DNA of 64,000 nucleotides, taken from NCBI GenBank assembly GCA_019096065.1, contig JAGUCH010000003.1, forward strand, positions 3,720,001 to 3,784,000, in the 5' to 3' direction. Position numbers and translations under genes: made by a program. A model generated the notes under the pieces. It was given only the letters and a program-made list of their open reading frames with translations. It ran no database searches and was not told the origin of the DNA. Below, piece after piece: positions 20,555 through 33,300 of this stretch; position 1 is the first letter of the stretch, and every line of letters starts with the position of its first letter. The DNA is from Paracyclopina nana. Lineage: Eukaryota > Arthropoda > Copepoda > Cyclopoida > Cyclopettidae.

Positions 20555-22242
20555 ATGGAAGTCCAAATCGTACTTTATTTGATATTTTTCATTTCAGTAA
20601 GTGTCAACCCTTATCATAGAAAGATTGAGTAACGATATTTTATTTGGTAGTCTTACAGGCTGATGCTTGTTGCGTCTCTCTCAGTAATTGATGCAACATG
20701 GATCAATGATGAAATCACAGCAACAAGGATTCATTGTGTTGCAAAGCCTAAGCTTGTGAAATTAGCAAATTTTGGTGGAATTAGCCAGCTTGAGCCAATT
20801 GTGATCAAATCTCCCAAGTTTGATAGCCAAACTACTTATAACTTGAAAGAAAAGTTAGCTGTGCTCAGATACATCCAAAAAAAATTTAACTTTATGATTT
20901 TACTTATAGGTGCAAAACTGCATTACATATCCCCAAAAACTCCGAGGTTTACATTTATTTTCAAACCTTTAATGTGGCTGAGGAAAATAACAAATGTGGT
21001 GGAGACTACTTGCGCTTAAGTCAAGGGAACAAGTTAGCTATCAAGTTTTGTGGGAACAGTTGGGAAGGAAAACTGCTAAAGCTGAAAGCCAATCCTAAGA
21101 AAAATACTAGATTGAGATTTGCCTTTAGAACCAATGGCAACAAGAAAGTTGGCAAGGGTTTTGAAATGTACATATTTGGTGACTATGTACAGTCATCAAC
21201 TGCTACAACAACAGCCACCACAGCTGCCACAACTTTATCAGACATCGAGCTCTACAAAACAGGTACGAGCAAATATGCTACAATGGCCATATTTGTTTTT
21301 CATTGAATCTGAGATGGTATTTTCCCTTTTATTTTAAAACAGGCGTCATTTTGGAATAGCTCGTGCCATTATTCAATTGGAGTTTTCCCAAACAAGGTAT
21401 CAGGGGCAACTGGAATGCTTTTTGAAAACAAATACTCGCTCATTTGTGGAGGGTACAATGGGGCTTGGACGCTGCAATGCTTCGCTCCTGGACAAGAATA
21501 TGCCAAGATTGAAATGCTGACAGCCAGACAGTTTGCAGCTAATATTCTCCTCAACCAAACGCATGCACTGGTCGCCGGTGGCTACTCTCCAGGATCCACG
21601 AAGGCTAACACAGAAATCATTAGTTTAAATCAGCCACCAGTGTACGGTCCAGTTTTACCTTATCCCTTATCTGGACATTGTATCCACAAGTTGAACAGCT
21701 CCATGGGTATTTTGGCTGGAGGCAGCAATAATGGTGGAAGATTCAAAAATGTTTTGTTCTTTAATATTGATACATTGGAATGGACAACTGGGCCTCAATT
21801 CAAAGTAACCAGAAGTTGGCATTCTTGTGGATCATACAGGGATTCTTTTGATAACTTGTATTTTGTTGTTGCTGGTGGGATCACTAGCTATGACATCACT
21901 GGTTCTGTAGAGATTCTTAGTCTGAGTGACTTGACTTGGACAAATGGTAAAGTTATGAAACAGGTTCAAGTTATTCGAAAGCTGTAGCTTCGAATTGATT
22001 TAGGGCCTGGTTTACCGATGCCTTTGGACAGCTTTGAAATGGTGCAAGCTCCTGATGGCAAAGGTGTTGTTGTCATAGGGGGATATGGAAATGGAAGCAT
22101 TCAAAATCGTATTTATCACCTTGCGTGTACTGACGGTATTTCCGGATGCCAGTGGACCACTATGACCCAAAAGTTGAGTGTGCCCAGAGATCATTTGGTC
22201 GCAATGCCAATTCCTAGAGAGTTGGCCATTTGCAATTACTGA
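20555..22242 (+). pseudogene. CUB-Kelch protein (copy B), probably a pseudogene
   Basis: Paralogue of the gene at 16818-19200 with the same exon plan: signal exon 20555-20596 (MEVQIVLYLIFFIS), CUB exons to 20853 and 20910-21262, Kelch exons 21343-21946 and 22004-22242. Most of the reading frame is well kept (LICGGYNGAW, ALVAGGYSPGS, GILAGGSNNGG). Two joins fail. Exon 4 lacks about 65 bp relative to copy A just before the first blade and hits TAG after five codons. Exon 1 joins exon 2 in frame only with a weak donor GTGTCA at 20601 and an acceptor at 20684. It could be a recent pseudogene, a sequencing error, or a gene spliced differently. Confidence 0.65.
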
Positions 22243-24240
22243 ATATGAGCAAAACTTATGATTTTACTACCATCCAATGTTAAGAGTTTTTTTGTAATCA
22301 CACTTTTTCACACGGTTTCGTTTTGTTTCGTTTGAGCCTCACAATTCACAAATATATCATTAGTTACGGAAGATGTGATTGAAACTCACGCAACCTTCCA
22401 TACTCTGTTCCTTTGTACGACATCAAACAATGCATGCCATATCAGAATTCAATCTAAATTGGCTAAACACCGCGTATTTATGACAAAGCAGTGTAGCATT
22501 CCTAAAAGCTAATTGTGGCTATAAAACTGCTGCCAAAATCTTGAGACATTGTAAGAAAAGTAGGAATTGCATTTGTCACGAAATTTCGGGATTGAGATAA
22601 TAATGAGAGGGCCAAATGTTATTGTATCGTGACAAAGAAGGCCATCCAGATGTCTAGAGTCTTAAGTAGCGAGAAAACGCTCAATTTGCAATCTCAATTG
22701 TCAGCCAAATAAGAGAATGTTTCAAAAATTGATGAAAATCAAGCAATAATTAATTAGTCTGCTTCAATTATCAGCAAAATCCAGGGTTAACTTCAATTCA
22801 ACATATTGCAGAAGGTAAGTAGCTTTTCAGAAACAAAAGGCTAGCTGAAAGTGGCAGAAATGAATGAATTCTTATGCCATGTTCATTTTAAGGGTAATAA
22901 AGGCATTGTTGCTGCACTCAACCGCAACTTGAGCCAATAAGGCTCCTACCAAAGTTAGGGCGTGTTCTAGGTACTAAAAAAACCGGAGACGAGTTGTGTT
23001 GACCTTGGAGAATGCTTTTAGCAGCCGTCTCTAATTGGTCGGGAAAATCGAGGTGTGCTGCAGGTGGTTGGTTGGTCGGGTCCGTGCCATTTTGACGCAC
23101 ACATATCGCCGAGGCAGGAAGTCGGCTCATCAGCTGACTCGACGGGTGAAAGTGAACCAAGCTCAAGTCCCACCACATGCGAACGCAGTGCGATCAGCCT
23201 GAACGTTTTTCCTCACCATTTAGCGTATTTGTGCTAAAAAAAATTCCCAACTTTTAATCAGGTAAATTCATTGATAATTTCACCCTTCCCCTAATCGGCA
23301 AAAAACTCGGTTATTTTAAGCGTTTTTTTCAACTTTTTTAGATTTTTGACGGTATTTTCTGTCTTTAAAAAGGAGCCCATGGCACATTTGAGGGTATTTT
23401 GGGCTGGTTTTTATGTTATTATTTTCACAAAAATAGTGTGAATCTGAGCTTGCCACAGCGTAATCTTGGAAGTACTGTATTTTTGCCAAAAAGAAGCCAC
23501 GTTTAGATTAGATTATTTTGCACCTCACACTGAGGTTTGCCTTAATCATAGAAATGCTCAATTTATAAAGTAAATGGCGATTTATTTGCTTCAGCTGCAG
23601 CCCGAGTATGCGTTGACTTTTCATGTCATGGTTTACGAAGCATAATGAATTTGGATGTTTTTGGGAATTGTGCTCCCTCATGTTTTGTAGACTTTTTTCG
23701 AGATGGTCGTAATTTGTCTTGACTTTTGTGCAAACATAATTGCTTTCAGGGTACGTGCAACCGACCAAAATCTTGGGTTACTCGGTGAAAAATGTCGGTT
23801 ATAGCACATACCTGCGCCCATGATTCATCCAGAGGAATCTATAGGGTGAGCGCACTGTGAGTTCGCATCGTGATGCTGCCATGGAGTACCATGCACACTA
23901 TCCTAGCACAGTGGGACAACCAACACAAAAAGGCCATCTCAGCAAATAACGCTCACCGCTTACCTAATTAAGCCAGCATTGAATCTCCAAAATACATTTT
24001 TCTTATAGAAGAGGACTTTTATGGTTCTTCCCCCGGCGTGTTTTCAAGGCAGGTACTTGTGTATCTTGGCGACTTCAGTTCATGTCCTAGGTCCGTTCAC
24101 AAAGCACTATAATAGTTCGATTCAGCGTGATCGAAGGACTCGATGGCAAAAAGCGGCTGCTAGCGCAGTGGTGACTTCAACGCGCCGCAAAACAACATCG
24201 TACACAATCACTTTCAATGCGTGGAATAATGTGAACAACA
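22243..24240 (+). other. Upstream region of the furrowed-like gene, including a probable 5' UTR exon
   Basis: About 2 kb without a supported coding exon. Its right end looks like a non-coding leader exon: a GTAAGT donor at 24241 and an acceptor CAG ending at 24302 leave a 61-bp intron just before the ATG at 24308. The rest contains no repeat or gene I can name. Confidence 0.4.
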
Positions 24241-24307
24241 GTAAGTTATTTTTCTACTAGGAGCATGAAGGCTCCACCCTTATAGCATTTTCACCATTCC
24301 AGCAACC

Positions 24308-27300
24308 ATGTGGTGGACCTTCTACTTCCTATCCTTCTTTGTGTGCCTGACAGCGAGGCCAGGAGCCTCAGCAGAAGGGGCCAAAGCATGTCCTCTCCCC
24401 GCTGTGCCATACGCTGCCACCTATAAAAATGTGACCATCAACGATACAGAGTGGTCCATCAAATACAGCTGTGATACAGGCTATGGCCTTTTTGGCCAAG
24501 ACACCCGCGAGTGCAGGGATGGCAAGTGGACACCAAAGGAATTGCCCTTGTGTGCTGTCAACGTGGCGCTGCACAAACCGGCCTCAGCCTCGAGCGTCAA
24601 CAATGGAGGCCGACCCGGCAACGCAGTCGACGGCAAAACGACCACAGTCCACGAAGGCCGCAAGTGCACAGAGACCAAATCGGAAAAAGGCCCTTGGTGG
24701 ATGGTGGACCTTTTGTTGCCGGCCAAAGTGACCTCAGTGAGGCTGACCACTCGCTGCTGCGACGATTTACCCGTGAAAAACGCAGAAATTCGCGTCGGCA
24801 ACTCACCCACTCCCGCCAATAATCCTCTGTGTAATTGGATCTCCAAGTCGTTAGAAGAAGGCTCCACTGAGACGTTTGAGTGTGCTGAGCCTCTGGAAGG
24901 CCGTTACGTGGCCATTGTGAGGTCGGGTGTGGAGGATGTCCTCTCCTTCTGCGAGGTCGAAGTCTTCTCCACTTCCAGCCTCAGCCCTGATTTGTGCCAA
25001 GGCAACAGCGACAATGTGGCCACCTTTAACAACACGTGCTACCAGTTTTTGAACCAGGATATATCCGGATACGAAGAAGCCGAGGCCAAGTGTAAGCAGA
25101 ATGGATACAGCCTATTGGATGACTTGAACGAGTCCAGCACGAAATTTGTCACTGCCAAAGTGTCCCAAGAGCGAGACGAGTCCAAAGGGTTGATGATTTG
25201 GATTGGAGCCCAGCGACATCGCACCAACTTCAAAGGTGAAGAGTGGCAATGGACCTCAACTGGGGGCAAAGTTGACACCATCAATTGGGGCAAAGGGCAG
25301 CCCAACAATTACAACCAGGAGCAGAATTGTGCCGTCCTCGACTCGGATCTGGATTGGGGCTGGAATGACCTGTCCTGCAAGATTTCAGCCCTGCCCGTCT
25401 GCTCGGGAGCGCCCAAGAAATGTCCCAGTCCACCTGCGTCCCAAGGGACATTTTACACCCTAGACAATGGGCTGAATGTCACCTATCATTGTCCAGTGGG
25501 AGAAATGCCATTAGGCGATATCGACCAGATTTGCTACAATGGGCAATGGTCCGGATTGCCCATAGAGTGCAAGCCTGTCGAGTGTGGCCAAGTGCCAGGA
25601 TTGGCCAATGGCGAAGTACACGTCCTGGATGGCAGGACCACATATGGAGCGAGGGTCATGTACAAATGCAAGGCTGACTACACATTGGTGCCGGATGGGC
25701 TGGAGCAACGCATTTGCGAAGAGAATGGCTGGTCTGGTCATGCTCCAGAGTGTGTGTACACAAAGTGTCCGGATTTGGAGCCAGTGGACAACGCCAAGGA
25801 TGTGGTCATCACCGGAGACAAGCCCAACTATTTGGGCTCCAAAATTGTCTACACTTGCCAGGATGGGTACAAGCCATCCGGGAGCTTGTCTCGTGAGTGT
25901 CTAGAGGGTGGAGTGTGGTCGGGCACGGAGGCCAAATGCGAGTTCCTCGACTGTGGCAACCCTCCAGAGGTGAAGAATGCCAACCATAGCCTCACTGAAG
26001 GCCGGACCACTTTTGGAGCCACTGTGGAGTACACTTGCAACCAGGACTACCTACCCGTTGGCGAGTCGGTGAAGAAGTGCGAATCTTCCGGATCGTGGTC
26101 ACGTGGAGCTTTAACGTGCGACATCATCGAGTGTCCTCAGCCCAAATCTCCTTCGGGAGGTCGCGTCAGCGGATACAATCGTCAGATACATAGTGTCATT
26201 GAATACAGTTGCCTACCTGGCCATTTGCTCGAGGGTGACCCCACTGCCACGTGCACAAGTAGTGGGCTGTGGTCAAGTCGTGCACCGAGCTGCAGATACA
26301 TCGATTGTGGTCGTGTTCCAGACCTCGAGGCTGGCACAGCCCACTACGTCAACGGATCAACCCATTTGGAGTCGGTCGTCCGATACAGCTGTGATAAGAG
26401 CCATAGCTTAGCTGGTGACGAGGAACGAGTCTGCTTGCCAAATGGCCTATGGAGTGGGGGTGTACCCAATTGCTCTGAAATACGCTGTAGCCTCCCACCC
26501 CGGCCGAATAACACAATTGTGAGCGTATCCTCCACTGAGAGGCTTCATGGGACCTCAGTGGTGAGGACCAAGCTGGAGACGGACGTCGCTTACAGGGTTG
26601 GCAGTACACTCAAGTATCGGTGTGAGCGAGGCTTCATCCTCAAGACCGAGTCTTCGGCCACAGACCTACGTGTCATGACCCGTAGATGCACCACTTCTGG
26701 AGAGTGGACTGGCACCATGCCTGACTGTATTTTCGTTGACTGTGGCACACCTGAACGCGTGGAACATGGAGAGTTTAGCTTACAAACCAACAATGGGACG
26801 TATTATGGCAGTGTGGTCAACTATGTGTGCCATGACCATTTCAAGATGCAAGGTAAGCACAATATAAGATTCTCTGTATTTATTTATCTGAAAATCTGAC
26901 ATTTATAGCTTCATCAACTTTATTATTAATGCATACTATCCATTCAAAATGTATCTATGTAGGGTTGTTTTTGAAATTGATGCAGTATGTACTATGTAGA
27001 GTACTGCAATTTTAAGGTGGGAAAACATGAATAATGGCAGAGTTCTATAAGCGCTTGATTTTATGGGAGAAATTCCGACCTGCATGAGCATTGCACCGGA
27101 CACAATTAATCTGATATAGAATATCTGCGCCAAGGCTGCGTGATCTCCACCCTGAATTCCGCCATTTTCTTTTGTGAATCGTGATACGGATAACACCGAT
27201 TATCCCGATTCAAATTGCACTTATGCTGATGAGGGAAAGTACAAAATAATTGATCGAGCGGAGCGAATTCAGCCTAAAATCAAGACACAACTTTTTTCCC

Positions 27301-30300
27301 CTAGCACTAGTAGTATACCACATATTTCTTGGATTACGTTGGCATTACACGTGGGTGGGCTAATTCCAATCTTGAGCACACTCCAGGAGCTAAATTATAT
27401 AGCTACATGGCCATAAAGAAAATCTTAGTCATTTTCAACTCATCAACTTATAAAGTACTATCCTTTGTGGAAATTCCAGCTCTATAATGCCCGGAGGAAA
27501 TTTCCTGATATCCACAGTGTTCAATGCAGGCAAATTGTCAAATGGTTCCCTTTTTCCACTGATGATTTGGTTCCTTATTGCTCTCTGTTCTAGATTGTCA
27601 CTCAGCTGTCAATAATTCCAACAAAAGTGATTTACAAGAGCACGAAACAGCAAAATAGTACAAAGGCGTGTGCATTTTTAATTACTTCCCTAAAAACCTC
27701 CTGAAATTGGCCCAAAATGGATCAATTAAACAGATAGAATACTATGTTAAGCAAAATAGTTTATCATGCACAGATCAGCAATGTGGCATAAGTAATCGAC
27801 CACTTTTTTTCAATGCCATGACCTTCAGTGGTGTTTTATCAACCATGAACCATTTTTCCTATTACACTCTTCTATCTGAGCTGATTTTCATGGAATCTGA
27901 CTGTCACGCTACACGTTTTCCTGCTTGCCAATTATAACACCCAATCAGCACTCGTACTGACATTAAGCTATTAACTATTCACAGTGTGTTAAGAAGTTAA
28001 GCCTGAGCATGCACACAGGTCAAAGCCAGCAGTTGGCAAAAATAAATCATGAGAACAGTCATATGTAAGCGGCAAAGGTGAATACTCGCAGATGCACCAC
28101 AAGAAGTCTTCTTGAAAATGAAAGTGAAGTTTGAATGATAAGATTATGCTGCAGAGTGACATTTGAGTTCACTTGTCAGTCATGACCATATTGGAATTAT
28201 CCTCAATATTTTGCCTGTTTACGAACGTTAAATTTTATTAGGTTATATTCCAGAAAAGGTTACCACTGCTTCAACAATACCAGTTTTGAAGCCAAACTGA
28301 CCAACAACTTTTTATTGCTGAAAAACAGTTACAAAATATTGGCTTTTTAGGTGGAGTTGCTCAAGATTCAAGCCAGCAGAAACTAGTTTTAAAACACCAA
28401 TCTTTTTCTAATATATACTTCATTAAAACCAAACAAAAGGATTGCTGCAAAGAGCAACAAGAGAACTTGATTTCTTTGATTCTCATCCAAAAATGAAGAG
28501 AACTGTTTAAAGTATGTCACGACTTGGCTTGAAACATCTATATGCTACACTTACATTTTTCATCCTTGAGGTACGCAAGATCATAAGAGCCAGAAGAAAA
28601 AGTTCAAGTTCACCATGAAAAATGGTGAAACAAGACTGTGCAGGGGTTATCGTTTGCCTCCGCAAGGTTAAAAACAGCAATTTGTTTTAGTCAAACTCAG
28701 ATTTTAAAGTGCTATTGACACTCTCATAAAAATATCCAAAATATCAGATTTTTCAGTTCACTATTTTGGTAACTGTTCTTCGCAGAATTTAAATGTATTC
28801 AAAAGTGGTTTTTTGTACCGTGTGACATTTGCATGCATTTTGAATTGGATCAAAGAGCAGCTAAAGTTTTATATCCTACGACTTGAGCTGCCTTTAAAGT
28901 TTATAAAAGCGGCGGAAGTCGTTGAAAATTCGGAGCAATTTTATTTCATGCAAAATATTGAGCGCCTTGATTTATGCACACACCAGTTTTTGCTGCTGTG
29001 GTTTTCCCTCCCTCCACAGTGGGCCCAAAGAGGTATGAAAACTCGCATCACTTGGCGCGCTCACATTGAGATCGTTTTCGCTTCAGAAAATGGTCCATCT
29101 CTCTACAGATTTCATTCATATCGACTTTTTGGCTACTCAGTCTAAATCTGGTAACTCTGTTTGTTTTGTTTTCTGGTAGCGCTATATGCTCAACGAAAAA
29201 TAGTGATCAGTTCACCAAAAATAGTGATGGACCGATATGTTTTGTTTGCTGAGAAAACTGAGAAAAGTTTGACAGTTCGCCCAATTGAAGTGATTGAAGT
29301 GAAATCTGACAGTTTTCATCCATACACGCTAGAATAACCCTAATATTAAGTAAATTTAGTGACTTTTTGTTGATTATTAAGAATTTAATAAATGCTTATA
29401 AAAATGATGATCATATCTCTATTTCTTTGGCGGGAAAACTTGTATTTTTGCATTTCCTGTGGTCACCATCTCTAAATTCAAAATGGCATTCACAAGAGCT
29501 CATCTCTACAATTCAGTAAAAGTGTCTCCCACTGACCCTTCCTTCCCTACTGAAGTCAAGGCTTGTCTATTGTCCAAAGTTCAGAAAGATGCCAAAGATA
29601 TGAGTGAAGAAGAGATGTCACAAATTGATGAGTTTATTAAGTATTTCTCTGGTCATGTTGCTACATTTTGGAGGAAGTGTCATAGGATGAAAACAAGGGT
29701 TCTCCAGAAGCACAATGAGTTTTTCCAAGTAGAAGTGTCCTTTGGCTTTGCTCAAGTACTTGTGGATCCTGGCCTTCCCCATCAAGTTGCACAGCCCTCA
29801 TCAACCAAATCTTCAGAGGTTCCAAAGAAGAAAAAAAGGACATCTTTCAGGTCACTATCTTCATCACAGCAATTTCGTGGAGCTGCTCAAGTCAGGCAAT
29901 CAGCAGGACATGAAGGTGCAGTTATTTTGGCAGCTGCACAAACATTTCGTAGAATGGGCCATCATGATGCAGCTTTTGTGGTCCAGAGGCTTCAGTCCAA
30001 CCCTGAAAAAGGAAAGAACTTAAAAAATGCTCTGCAAGAAGCCAGCCAGCCTGCAATGGAAGTAGAGGAAGCACTGGCAATCCTTTTTGACAGAAACTAT
30101 TCAAAAAAGAGGTTCATTGAGTATAGAGCTGATGTGAACAAGTATGCAGGCAAAAAAGTTGTTCCTAGGTAATTTTACTCTTTCACATTTTCAATGATAT
30201 CTCCCGTTCTACAAAAGCCACTGCAATGTAACATACTTTAACGAAAAGCTTGAAACCTTAGCTTTCCATGCAACTAAAATCCATTTTTGTGCTATGCTTA

Positions 30301-33300
30301 GAAGGAGAGATATGCACGTTTGAGAAAAAGGCATTTTCATCAAATTGTACTCCAACTAAACCTTATGTTCAACCTAGCTTTCATGCCTTTTAGCTACAAA
30401 ACTCTGCAAACTGCAAAGGCTCAGCTGAGACCAAGAGGAATAGTAGTATCCAGTGACAAGGTTCTGGTCCCTCTACAGTCAACCTTAGAGCACACAGCCT
30501 CGAGAATTTTGGATGACAATGACATGACTTTAAAGCTTTGTGATCTCTCAGAAAAAGGCAAAGTGAATATCACTTTCTACTTTAAATTTGGGCTGGATGG
30601 ATCTCGTGGTCATGGCCAATATCACCAAGCTTGCTCACCTGAGGCCTCAACTGGAGCTCTTCTTGCATCTCAAATGGTACCACTCCAGATGATTGCAGAA
30701 ACTAATGGCATCAAAGAGATTCTTTTCCACAATGGCCTGGCCAATTCTCCACTTGCTTGTCGTCCTCTGTGCTATTGGTTTGTGGCTGAGAACAAGGAAA
30801 CATTAGGTACAGAAGTAAGAAGACTTAGGGAGGAACTCAGCCAACTGGTGCCACTTGAATGGTGGACAGATAAAGTGACCATCCACTTTAAAGCCTATTG
30901 GTGCCTCTGTGATCAGAAGGTTGTTAACTTCTTGATGGAGAATCCAAGCTCAATGAGCTGCCCTTACTGTTCAGCCACTCCAAGCCAAATGTCTGACCCC
31001 AATAGAGTGTTCACCATCAATCCTGATGCATTCCAAATTATGTGCTTCTCGATCCTCCACTTTGGCCTCAGAGCATTTGAGTTTGTCTTGAACATGGGCT
31101 ACAATCAAGAGTTCAGATCATGGCAATGTAGACAAGGTAATCTGGATTCAAAGAAGAGAAAGCAGCAAGAAATCCATGACTTACTTCTTGAAAAGCTTAG
31201 TATTCGTATAGGGGAGCCCAGAGATGGTGGAGCTGGTACCAGCACAACAGGGAATATTGCCAGAAGAGCCTTTGAGAATGCTGCTGTTCTTTCTGAAGCT
31301 TGTAAAGTCCCATATGATTTGGTACATGGTCTTTACATAATCTGGGTAGCCATGGCTTGTAACTTGCCCTTGAATCCAGCCAAATTCGGAGCCAAATGCA
31401 GGGCCATTTTGTCAGTGTACCACTCTCATTGCTCTTGGTACAAGCTGCCACCTTCAGTGCACAAAATCCTGGTGCATGGTGAAGAACTGTTGAGTGCTCT
31501 TCCTCCAACTATTCCTTGTGGAATGCTCTCTGAAGAAGGCTCTGAAAGCACAAACAGGATCACAAAACACAATGAAATTTTTCATGCAAGGCAAATTTCA
31601 TGGCAAATGAGAGCAGAGGACGTTTTCAAAAGAGCCATGGATCAATCTGACCCAAAAGTGCTGAGGCATCTTGAGCCCAAAAAACGAAATTCACGTAAGA
31701 AAAAGCCCTTGCCAGCAGAAGTTTTGGAACTGTGTGAAGAGCCTGAGATTCCCGGCTTACCTTGTATCCCAGATAATATTGGTGATGATGGAGACAAAAG
31801 TGATAAAGATGACGACGATGGTGACAAAAGTGATGACAATGTTGATGATTTGGATGATGACGACGACGACGGCGACACAATTGAGCGGGTCTTTTCAGAC
31901 TATTAATAGTATCAGCTGATTATTCTCAGCTGACATGTCGCAATTTGCGGAAATCCGATAATTCACGCAACCTCTCAAAATTTCAATTCGTAATTGCTCC
32001 AAAAGGGGCAAAAAAGGGCAGAAACCCTTTTGCACACAGTTCAACCGAGATAAAAATTATTTGTCATAAAAATTCTGTTTGTGAATCATGCTGCAATAGC
32101 ACACCAGAGATTCTCAAATGTAGGCCTATTTCAGCTACATCTATGTCAAAAAAAATGTGGCTTTTTTGTGTTTTTTCATTATGTTACGTTGAAATACAGT
32201 CAAAACACTTAGATCATAGTAGTAAAATTGGTGTTTTTATAATAATTTATTTAAAAAGTTTGATGTTTTGCTCAACCCTTTTTATTGACTAGGCGGTCCA
32301 GCCGTGATTTCGCGGACTTTTTCGGATGCGAGTTTTTAGGCCTATTTGGGCCCACTGTGCCCTCATCAGTTTCAATGTCTGCCGAGAAATTCCTTCAACT
32401 TTCACCATGTGCTAAGCATCTTGACAGAACACCGAGAGATGTGCACAGTGGGGGAAAACAAAGCCCAACTTTCCACTAATGCAATATTCAAGAGGATTCA
32501 GTTTACAGTCATTTGATTCATTGATATGTTATTTTTGGGGCGAGCGCGCGCAGAGCTCGCACGTTTCGTGTAACTGAACGTAGAGACTGGTTTTTTAATT
32601 GCGGCATTTTCACCTCGCGGAAAAAATGACTTTGTTCTCGCGCACTTGCCACTAATTCTTCCTCGCGTGAATGTTCACCTAATTTGCATAAACTATGGTT
32701 ACACAAAGAACAAATTTCCTCTGTATAGGTGAACACACAAATGATGTAAGAAACCACAATTTGGAAATATTTTGGGATATACTTTCACCACAACATGTCA
32801 AAATTATGGGTAAAAAATGGTGCATTTTCCTCAGAAATGCCAACTCAAGATGATTATAGTCAGTCCTCTCGTTTCCATTCTTGTTATCGTTAGGAGCACT
32901 TTTCTTTTTTGACATACCATATCTTGAGCAAAATGCAAGCAAGTTTTATGTTTATTTATGGCCTCACTAAATCTCTATAGAAATAGAGGCAATTTTCTGC
33001 CAAAAAAAAATTGTTTCCATGGCTTCACATTCTTTTTATTTTTCTGTAGTTGTTGAGACTCAGATGATACATCTCTCAACATTCCATTGGAACTATCTCA
33101 GCTAAACAATTTGACCCCAGAAACTGCATTGGTGAAATGCACATCTCTCTTCTTATGGCCACGATGTTGAGCACATCAGCAGCATAAGAAGGAGGATGAT
33201 CTCAGCTATTACAATCATGCTAGCTGTCCACATGCTGCATCATCAAACAATGAGAGAGGGCAAACAATAAGTGATAGTAGGTACATAAAGAAAGGATTTA

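Larger units (their letters stand above)
29015..32359 (+). mobile_element. Transib DNA transposon, apparently complete
   Basis: The 3345-bp element has 35-bp terminal inverted repeats (29015-29049 and 32325-32359; 31 of 35 paired) that begin CACAGTG. It is flanked by a perfect 5-bp duplication CCCTC (29010-29014 and 32360-32364), the duplication length known for Transib and RAG recombinase. It encodes one two-exon transposase whose frame is open throughout. The heptamer equals the consensus heptamer of V(D)J recombination signals, as established for Transib termini. Intact ends, an intact frame and a perfect target duplication suggest a recent insertion, possibly still mobile. Confidence 0.93.

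Noticed and set aside
16818-22242. Kelch genes near a RAG1-like transposase, suggesting a ProtoRAG (RAG1/RAG2-like) unit
   Set aside because: RAG2 has Kelch blades, but these proteins are secreted CUB-Kelch products with introns. They lie more than 6 kb outside the Transib ends and show no RAG2-type motifs or PHD. Coincidence.
24021-24260. 79-codon ORF before the furrowed start as an alternative N-terminus
   Set aside because: The GTAAGT donor at 24241 and acceptor at 24302 remove its end, and the ATG at 24308 opens a clear signal peptide.
27174-27416. ORF in the furrowed intron as a possible extra exon
   Set aside because: No splice sites in phase with the flanking exons and no CCP pattern; the CCP is completed exactly by the exon at 34329.
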